Assembly (NCBI GenBank): GCA_030248825.1
Contig: JARCMB010000120.1
Span: 1-10,783, forward strand
Reading direction: 5' to 3'
DNA from: Pseudanabaenaceae cyanobacterium MP8IB2.15
GTDB taxonomy: Bacteria > Cyanobacteriota > Cyanobacteriia > Pseudanabaenales > Pseudanabaenaceae
Length of the DNA stretch: 10,783 nucleotides
Both the position numbers and the translations under genes were made by a program. Below are positions 6,307 through 10,783 of this stretch, one piece after another; position 1 is the stretch's first letter; each line of letters opens with the position of its first letter. The notes beneath the pieces are model-generated. The model was not told the origin of the DNA and did not search any database. It worked only from the letters and a program-made list of their open reading frames with translations.

Positions 6307-7512
6307 ATGCCAGACTCCCAAACAATCAGTGCCGCAGTTGCCCGTCTATACAATACCTATCCCTTCCCGCCAGAGCCATTATTAGATGAGCCACCTCCTG
6401 GATATAACTGGCGGTGGAATTGGCAAGCAGCTTACAGCTTTTGTACAGGACAAAAACCTGCTAAAAATAATGTTCGTATTCTTGACGCTGGCTGCGGATC
6501 GGGTGTGAGTACAGAATATCTGGTACATCTCAATCCTGAAGCATCAGTTGTTGGTATTGACCTGAGCGAAGGTACGTTGGCGGTAGCAAAAGAACGCTGT
6601 CAAAGATCGGGGGCAAAGAGAGTCGAGTTCCATCACCTCAATTTATTTGATGTGGAGCAACTAGAGGGAGAATTCGATCTGATTAACAGTGTGGGAGTGC
6701 TGCACCATACTTCCGATCCGATCCGTGGGATTCAGGCCTTAGCGAAAAAGCTTGTACCAGGCGGATTGCTGCATATTTTTGTCTATGGCGAACTGGGGCG
6801 ATGGGAAATTCAGTTAATGCAAGAAGCGATCTCATTACTCCAAGGCGATCGACGTGGAGATTTCACAGATGGCGTATCAGTGGGCAGACAGATATTTGCA
6901 AATTTGCCCGAAGATAATCGCCTACGCAAAAGAGAACAGGATCGCTGGGCTTGGGAAAATCAACGTGATGCTTGTTTTGCTGATATGTATGTGCATCCCC
7001 AAGAAATTGATTACAACATCAATACGGTGTTTGAGTTAATTGATGCATCGGGCTTGGAGTTCCTAGGATTTTCCAATCCGCAAGTATGGGATTTGGAGCG
7101 ATTGATTGGTAAGTCGCCTGAACTAGTTGAACGAGCCAAAAACTTGAACGATCGACAGCGTTATCGTCTCATTGAAGTCTTAGATCCATCTGCAATTACG
7201 CACTACGAGTTCTTTTTGGGGCGTAGTCCGATCGTTAAACAAGATTGGCAGGTTGATGCCGATCTGCTGTCAGCAATTCCCGAACCAAGTCCTTGCATTC
7301 AGGGCTGGCGAGATAGTCAGAAATTTTTTAACCACGACTATCAAATCGTCAGCATCAGTGATTCGGAATGGAAGTTTCTGCTGGCTTGCGATCGAAATCA
7401 GCAAAAAACCGTCGGGCAAATCTTACAATCAGTAGAGGCAAGTTTAGAAGACGTTCGATCGATCCAAAAACAACAACTCATTCTGCTTGCACCTACCCAT
7501 GTCCAAACGTAA
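6307..7512 (+). CDS. Class I SAM-dependent methyltransferase with C-terminal extension
   Basis: A 401-residue protein. Residues ~55-165 form a Rossmann methyltransferase domain: motif I LDAGCGSG (59-66), acidic loop GIDLS with Asp85 for the SAM ribose, FDLINSVGVLHH (123-134), and LVPGGLLHIFVYGE (149-162). The first ~50 residues carry an aromatic and proline-rich segment (YNTYPFPPEPLL, YNWRWNWQAAY) that may form a lid. The C-terminal ~235 residues include a W/Y/D-rich stretch and match no domain I can name; the substrate is unknown. The VGVLHH form of motif IV is common in small-molecule and lipid methyltransferases, which is only a hint. It is the first gene of a likely operon: its end overlaps the histidine kinase start by 14 bp, and a good promoter lies upstream. 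Confidence 0.88.
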   Translation: MPDSQTISAAVARLYNTYPFPPEPLLDEPPPGYNWRWNWQAAYSFCTGQKPAKNNVRILDAGCGSGVSTEYLVHLNPEASVVGIDLSEGTLAVAKERCQRSGAKRVEFHHLNLFDVEQLEGEFDLINSVGVLHHTSDPIRGIQALAKKLVPGGLLHIFVYGELGRWEIQLMQEAISLLQGDRRGDFTDGVSVGRQIFANLPEDNRLRKREQDRWAWENQRDACFADMYVHPQEIDYNINTVFELIDASGLEFLGFSNPQVWDLERLIGKSPELVERAKNLNDRQRYRLIEVLDPSAITHYEFFLGRSPIVKQDWQVDADLLSAIPEPSPCIQGWRDSQKFFNHDYQIVSISDSEWKFLLACDRNQQKTVGQILQSVEASLEDVRSIQKQQLILLAPTHVQT

Positions 7513-9292
7513 GCGTTCAGACTCGCGCCAAACAAATCAGCAGCCTAGTCCAAAATCCTCATCCAAGCCGTCGCTCCAAGAACACGATGAGTTGTGGCGG
7601 CAACGTCAGTGGGTGAAATTGTTTGCCGAAGTCACGCTCAAGATTCGGCAATCGTTACAGTTTAAGGAAATTTTGCGGACGACAGTAACCGAGGTACAAC
7701 GTCTTTTACAAGCAGATCGGGTGCTCATTTATCAGGTTTTGCCTAATGGTACGGGTAGAGCGATTAGCGAAGCTGTTTTGCCTGAATATCCTCAGATCTT
7801 GGATCTAGAGTTTCCTGAGGAAGTTTTTCCTACAGAATATCAGCAACTTTATGCGGGAGGTCGCGTGCGGGCGATTGCTGATGTTCATGCTACGGATGCG
7901 GGTTTGTCGGATTGTTTAGTCGAATTTATCAATCAGTTCGATATTAAAGCCAAGCTGATCGTGCCGATTTTACAAGGTCTGAATTCCCACGAATCAGCGA
8001 CTCAGAATCAATTATGGGGACTGTTGATCGCGCACCATTGCGATCGACCGCACCAGTGGGTAGATTTTGAACTAGAACTGATGCAACAACTAGCCGATCA
8101 AATCAGTATTGCCCTTGCTCAAGCGCAATTGTTAGAACATCTAGAAGAGATTGTCGAGGTTCGCACTGCCGAATTACAGGAAGTCAATCGCAGTCTCCAA
8201 CAGGAAATCATCGATCGAATGCAAGCGGAAGCAGCCCTGCGCCGCAGTGAAGAACAGTTGCGCCTGATCACAAATGCCCTACCAGTTCTAATTGCCTACG
8301 TTGATGATCGCCAGTGCTATCGCTTTAACAACAAAGCCTATGAAGATTGGCTGGGAAAGTCTCCAGTTGATATTTACGGCAGCGATCTTCAGTCTGTATG
8401 GGGAACGGACTGTTATCAACGGATGCAAACTCATGTGGAGTCAGCTTTGTTGGGGCATATCGTCACTTACGAGAATGAAATCACTCTGAAAGATAGTCTG
8501 CCCTGCTGTGTGAATGTTACTTATATTCCCCACCTTGACGATCGAAAAGAAGTAAAAGGTTTCTTTGCCCTCACCAGTGATATCAGCGATCGAAAAGCGA
8601 TCGAACGGATGAAGGATGAATTTATCGCAGTGGTCAGCCACGAACTCCGAACTCCCTTAACATCGCTCCATAGTGCGCTGAAGATTTTGGCAACAGGACG
8701 ATTGGGAACCTTATCGATCGATGGTCAGCAAATGCTAGAAATTGCTGATGACAGTACCGAACGGTTAGTGCGTTTGGTGAATAACGTGCTCGATTTACAA
8801 CGGATCGAGTCTGGCGAAGTCAAAATGGAAAAACAAGTCTGTAATGTCTCAGCATTAATGATTCAAGCGATCGAGGCAATGCAGCCCATGGCACAACAGC
8901 ATGAGGTAGTTTTGGCGATGAAACCAATCGATATCGAGATTTTGGTAGATTCCGATTACATCGTGCAAGCGTTGACCAACCTCATCAGCAATGCGATCAA
9001 ATTCTCATCACCCGATCGCACCGTGTGGTTGACAGTGGAAAGTCATAAAAATGCCGAAGTGCTGTTCCAAATTCGCGATCGAGGGCAAGGAATACCATCC
9101 GATAAACTCGAAAGTATTTTTGAGCGATTTCAGCAAGTAGATTCATCGGACTCACGGCGAAAAGGAGGGACAGGATTAGGGCTGACAATTTGCCGTAAGA
9201 TTATCGAACAACATGAGGGTAGAATTTGGGCAGAGAGTACTCTGGGGAAAGGTAGTACTTTTTCCTTTACCCTGCCCCGATTAAATGCTTAA
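7499..9292 (+). CDS. Sensor histidine kinase with cyanobacteriochrome-like GAF, PAS, HisKA and HATPase_c domains
   Basis: A 597-residue kinase without membrane segments, hence cytoplasmic. Domain order: a polar, basic N-terminus (1-35), GAF (~50-208), coiled linker (~212-255), PAS (~250-366), HisKA with phospho-acceptor His381 in SHELRTPL, and HATPase_c with the N-box NLISNAIKF (Asn498), DRGQGIP (527-533) and GGTGLGL (556-562). The GAF resembles cyanobacteriochrome domains (LQADRVLIYQV, WGLLIAHHCDRPHQW). Cys139 in LSDCLVEF lies where bilin is attached, but the next residue is Leu rather than the usual His. The start is ATG 7499. A TTG at 7487 is in frame but has no better support, and no ribosome binding site is visible for either, so coupling to the overlapping methyltransferase gene is likely. 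It lacks a receiver domain; the next gene supplies one. Confidence 0.93.
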   Translation: MSKRKRSDSRQTNQQPSPKSSSKPSLQEHDELWRQRQWVKLFAEVTLKIRQSLQFKEILRTTVTEVQRLLQADRVLIYQVLPNGTGRAISEAVLPEYPQILDLEFPEEVFPTEYQQLYAGGRVRAIADVHATDAGLSDCLVEFINQFDIKAKLIVPILQGLNSHESATQNQLWGLLIAHHCDRPHQWVDFELELMQQLADQISIALAQAQLLEHLEEIVEVRTAELQEVNRSLQQEIIDRMQAEAALRRSEEQLRLITNALPVLIAYVDDRQCYRFNNKAYEDWLGKSPVDIYGSDLQSVWGTDCYQRMQTHVESALLGHIVTYENEITLKDSLPCCVNVTYIPHLDDRKEVKGFFALTSDISDRKAIERMKDEFIAVVSHELRTPLTSLHSALKILATGRLGTLSIDGQQMLEIADDSTERLVRLVNNVLDLQRIESGEVKMEKQVCNVSALMIQAIEAMQPMAQQHEVVLAMKPIDIEILVDSDYIVQALTNLISNAIKFSSPDRTVWLTVESHKNAEVLFQIRDRGQGIPSDKLESIFERFQQVDSSDSRRKGGTGLGLTICRKIIEQHEGRIWAESTLGKGSTFSFTLPRLNA

Positions 9293-9316
9293 TGAAACGC
9301 AAAAAGGCGAAAATCC

Positions 9317-9691
9317 ATGCCAGCCAAACGAGTTTTGATTGTTGATGACGAAGAAAGCATTCAAACTGTCGTGCAATTTGGTATTCAGATGGTTGCCGAT
9401 TGGTCAGTGCTGATAGCCAGTTCGGGGACGCAGGGCATCGCCACGGCTCTGGCAGAAAGACCAGATGTGATTTTGTTGGATGTGATGATGCCAGATATGG
9501 ACGGCATTGCCACGTTTAAGGCACTCCAGATGCATCCTGAAACAGCAGAGATTCCTGTGATTTTTTTAACCGCCAAAGCTCAAACTTCAGAAAGGCGGCA
9601 ATTTAACGATCTTGGTGTGAGCGGTGTGATTACCAAGCCCTTTAATTCGCTCGATCTGCCTGACCAAATTACCAAAATGCTCGACTGGTGA
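9317..9691 (+). CDS. Stand-alone CheY-like response regulator receiver
   Basis: A 124-residue protein made of a receiver domain only, with no DNA-binding or enzymatic output domain. All phosphorylation-site residues are present: the acidic pair Asp10-Asp11 in LIVDDEES, phospho-acceptor Asp55 in LLDVMMPDMDG, Thr85 in FLTAK and Lys107 in ITKPFN. It begins 24 bp after the kinase stop and has an AGGCGA-type ribosome binding site, so it is almost certainly co-transcribed with the GAF-PAS kinase and its phosphorylation partner. Without an output domain it presumably works by protein contact or passes phosphate on in a relay. The target is not evident from the window, although the methyltransferase in the same operon is a candidate. 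A transposon scar begins within ~10-15 bp of its stop codon. Confidence 0.94.
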   Translation: MPAKRVLIVDDEESIQTVVQFGIQMVADWSVLIASSGTQGIATALAERPDVILLDVMMPDMDGIATFKALQMHPETAEIPVIFLTAKAQTSERRQFNDLGVSGVITKPFNSLDLPDQITKMLDW

Positions 9692-9708
9692 TCTAACTTT
9701 CACATCCT

Positions 9709-9730
9709 CCCCGACCTAAAAGGTACGGGG
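9709..9730. repeat. IS right-end hairpin (also a possible terminator for the operon)
   Basis: CCCCGACCT (9709-9717) pairs with AGGT (9721-9724) and CGGGG (9726-9730) across an AAA loop with one bulged A. In IS200/IS605 elements such right-end hairpins are recognised by the transposase, and in tnpB loci they form the 3' part of the guide RNA scaffold. Read on the plus strand, it lies just after the receiver gene and is followed 13 nt later by TTTTTT (9744-9749), so it might also end that transcript. Confidence 0.6.
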
Positions 9731-9740
9731 ATTCCAAGAA

Positions 9741-9869
9741 TCATTTTTTAGAGTTTCTGCTTCGTAGCAAAAGCCCTTTAGACTCATGCTTATCAGGTCT
9801 TACATTCGCTCTACAGACATTAGCTGCAAGCCCTGCGGCAAGAATGTTATTGGCGGCATTGACCTGATC
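9741..9869 (-). pseudogene. tnpB: C-terminal remnant of TnpB (RNA-guided nuclease of IS200/IS605 elements)
   Basis: Forty-two codons remain, ending at TGA (9741-9743). The block DQVNAANNILAAGLAANVC, then RANVRPDKHESKG and a basic tail, matches the TnpB C-terminus: the third RuvC motif region usually reads DRDxNAAxNIL, followed by a VRP-containing tail. By alignment the catalytic Asp position is Gln here, consistent with decay, and an in-frame TAA immediately precedes it (9870-9872). A full TnpB is about 370-420 residues, so some 90% is lost and no nuclease activity is possible. Confidence 0.72.
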
Positions 9870-10228
9870 TTATTTATAGTGAAATTGAGCAAATACTTCA
9901 TAGATGAGCATTTGACCTTGAATACAATAAACAAAGTATTAAATTATCATGGCTTACTAAGTTAAATCAGGTATTATTTAGTGGTGGTCATCGTATTGCA
10001 ATGAATTTACTACAATTTAAGGTGCTTCGCGCTGTGGAGGGTTTAAATGAGTAAACCTAGAAACCCCTATACACAATGCCATATTTAGGCAAATTATCTT
10101 TAAGCGAACAGAAAAAATCAAGGCTTAGAATGTACAATTACCGCCATAATGCATGACTACCAAAAATTCAACTATTGAGGTATATCTACAGTCAATATTT
10201 AAAATACATTTCGGCTATATGACCTGAA
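9870..10228. other. Gene-free AT-rich region between the IS scar and the DUF6978-like gene
   Basis: This ~360-bp stretch has no intact gene that I can support. It lacks CGATCG sites, unlike the DNA to its left. A plus-strand frame is open from a TGA near 9898 to a TAA at 10052-10054 (48 codons, ending LQFKVLRAVEGLNE). It has no good start or recognised homologue and may be a gene remnant. A small perfect hairpin, GGTTTA/TAAACC with a 6-nt loop, lies at 10040-10057. A TTGAGG (10175-10180) and TTTAAA (10198-10203) pair with 17-bp spacing could be a weak promoter for the gene at 10229. Confidence 0.4.
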
Positions 10229-10232
10229 ATGT
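10206..10232 (+). promoter_or_regulatory. Inverted repeat enclosing the start codon of the DUF6978-like gene
   Basis: ACATTTCGG (10206-10214) pairs with CC (10223-10224) and GAAATGT (10226-10232), with one bulged T and an 8-nt loop. The ATG (10229-10231) lies inside the right arm, and no ribosome binding site is evident. As RNA it could hide the start codon; as DNA it could be a repressor site. Both roles are inferred. Confidence 0.45.
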
Positions 10233-10708
10233 CCACAATATTAACAGACAAGGAGATTACCAAGCTAATAAATGAGCAAAAACTTTTGCCTAGTGATTGG
10301 CGATCTAATGCTAATGTTACACAGGAAAAAAGCTCAAATTGCATAACAGTCACAGTAATAGGTGAAAACAATAATATTTTCGTATTAAAACTACGTCAAA
10401 ATAGAATTAATTCATCTAACTTCTGTTTAACTCTGGGGCTTAAAAAGCCTAATACAAACAAATTATTTATTCTAAGAAGATATGACTCAAAAGAAGAACA
10501 TACAAATCTAATTGAAAAAGAAAAGTTTCGTGGTTTTCATATTCATATAGCAACAGAAAGATATCAGAATTATGGTGGTGGCGAAGAAGACAAATATGCA
10601 GAAGAGACTGATAGATACAGCGATTATGACAAAGCATTAAAATGTTTGTTGGAAGACTGCAACTTTCTAATTACTACAGATCCACAAATGGATTTGTTTG
10701 GAGGTTAA
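10229..10708 (+). CDS. Uncharacterised protein resembling DUF6978
   Basis: A 159-residue soluble protein without signal peptide or membrane segments. The N-terminus (ILTDKEITKLINEQKLLPSD) is followed by a beta-rich middle (CITVTVIGE, IFVLKLRQNRINSSNF, LFILRRYDSK) and a distinctive end: EHTNLIEKEKFRGFHIHIATER, DKYAEETDRYSDYDKALKCL. The HIHxATERYQ plus YAExTDRY pattern matches my memory of DUF6978, a family of unknown function often found in accessory regions; I cannot confirm this without a search. The conserved His pair and acidic residues could suggest a metal or nucleotide site, but that is speculation. The gene is strikingly AT-rich, with many AAA, AAT and ATA codons and no CGATCG sites, unlike genes left of 9.7 kb, which suggests horizontal acquisition. 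Its stop abuts the next ATG, so the two form a unit. Confidence 0.7.
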   Translation: MSTILTDKEITKLINEQKLLPSDWRSNANVTQEKSSNCITVTVIGENNNIFVLKLRQNRINSSNFCLTLGLKKPNTNKLFILRRYDSKEEHTNLIEKEKFRGFHIHIATERYQNYGGGEEDKYAEETDRYSDYDKALKCLLEDCNFLITTDPQMDLFGG

Positions 10709-10783
10709 ATGGAAATTCTTGAAATAGAAAAGCAATTTAATACAAAAATTTGCGAACAAATAGATATAGAGGCGGAAAGTGAA
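10709..10783 (+). CDS. Start of a second gene in the right-edge pair, possibly DUF1828-like (partial)
   Basis: The ATG at 10709-10711 follows the previous stop codon with no gap. A GGAGG ribosome binding site (10700-10704) lies 4 nt upstream, inside the preceding gene. Twenty-five codons are visible before the right edge (MEILEIEKQFNTKICEQIDI and on). The opening resembles DUF1828 proteins, which begin with a short helix of the form IxxxFxxKxC before their conserved TPF-DGD core. The core is outside the window, so the name is a weak guess; the gene itself is well supported by start, ribosome binding site and spacing. Confidence 0.6.
   Translation, partial: MEILEIEKQFNTKICEQIDIEAESE

Larger units (their letters stand above)
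9701..9869 (-). mobile_element. Decayed right end of an IS200/IS605-family (tnpB-type) element
   Basis: This fragment comprises the last codons of a tnpB reading toward lower coordinates, then the element's right-end hairpin, and a terminal GGAGGATGTGA-like end near 9701. No tnpA, left end or remaining tnpB is present. Homology stops abruptly at about 9870, where a stop codon and AT-rich DNA begin. The true right boundary (around 9699-9705) cannot be fixed without a related intact copy. Confidence 0.7.

Noticed and set aside
7487..7498. TTG start four codons upstream for the histidine kinase
   Set aside because: ATG at 7499 is in frame, and nothing visible favours the TTG.
10001..10054. Mini-gene MNLLQFKVLRAVEGLNE
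   Set aside because: It has only 17 codons, no ribosome binding site and no recognised homologue; treated as a possible remnant within the gene-free stretch.
1..10783. CRISPR array, tRNA or rRNA genes
   Set aside because: I saw no regularly spaced repeats and no cloverleaf or ribosomal RNA signatures on either strand.

Overview
The window reads as chromosomal DNA from a cyanobacterium. Three things point there. The octamer GCGATCGC and tandem CGATCG runs, the HIP1-type signature of cyanobacterial genomes, are scattered over the first ~9.6 kb. Two adjacent small proteins look like the cyanobacteria-restricted families DUF2605 and DUF2973. They are followed by a type I MenB of the phylloquinone pathway. 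The genus cannot be told from the sequence alone.

Layout, left to right. (1) 1-1155, minus strand: an intact BrnT/BrnA toxin-antitoxin pair, followed 19 bp later by the 5' part of a tyrosine-recombinase-like gene that runs off the left edge and has an unusual domain order. A near-perfect 25-bp palindrome sits just upstream of brnT. (2) 1191-2321, minus: a NifS/IscS-type (group I) cysteine desulfurase. (3) 2510-4095, plus: DUF2605-like, DUF2973-like and menB, the last two only 3 nt apart. (4) 4255-4580, plus: a VapB-like DUF2281 antitoxin whose PIN toxin partner survives only as its first ~20 codons. The convergent antiporter gene starts where the toxin breaks off. (5) 4570-6174, minus: a CPA1 (NhaP-type) Na+/H+ antiporter. 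(6) 6307-9691, plus: a probable three-gene operon of a SAM methyltransferase, a GAF-PAS histidine kinase and a stand-alone CheY-like receiver. The methyltransferase and kinase genes overlap by 14 bp, and a good sigma70-type promoter lies at 6216-6244. The kinase GAF domain resembles cyanobacteriochrome GAFs and keeps the candidate bilin-binding Cys. (7) 9692-10228: no intact gene. It holds the right end and last 42 codons of a decayed IS200/IS605-type tnpB, then AT-rich DNA. (8) 10229-10783, plus: an AT-rich two-gene unit without any CGATCG site, consisting of a DUF6978-like protein and the start of a second gene that may be DUF1828-like. It looks horizontally acquired.

Housekeeping functions here are Fe-S/sulfur supply (cysteine desulfurase), phylloquinone synthesis (menB) and Na+/H+ homeostasis. 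The methyltransferase-kinase-receiver operon looks like a sensory unit. Between these lie accessory pieces: one complete and one broken toxin-antitoxin locus, a recombinase, a transposon scar and the AT-rich right-hand pair. The best candidates for something little described are the recombinase with a degenerate catalytic domain placed before its core-binding domain, the Cys-only cyanobacteriochrome-like GAF, and the right-edge gene pair.
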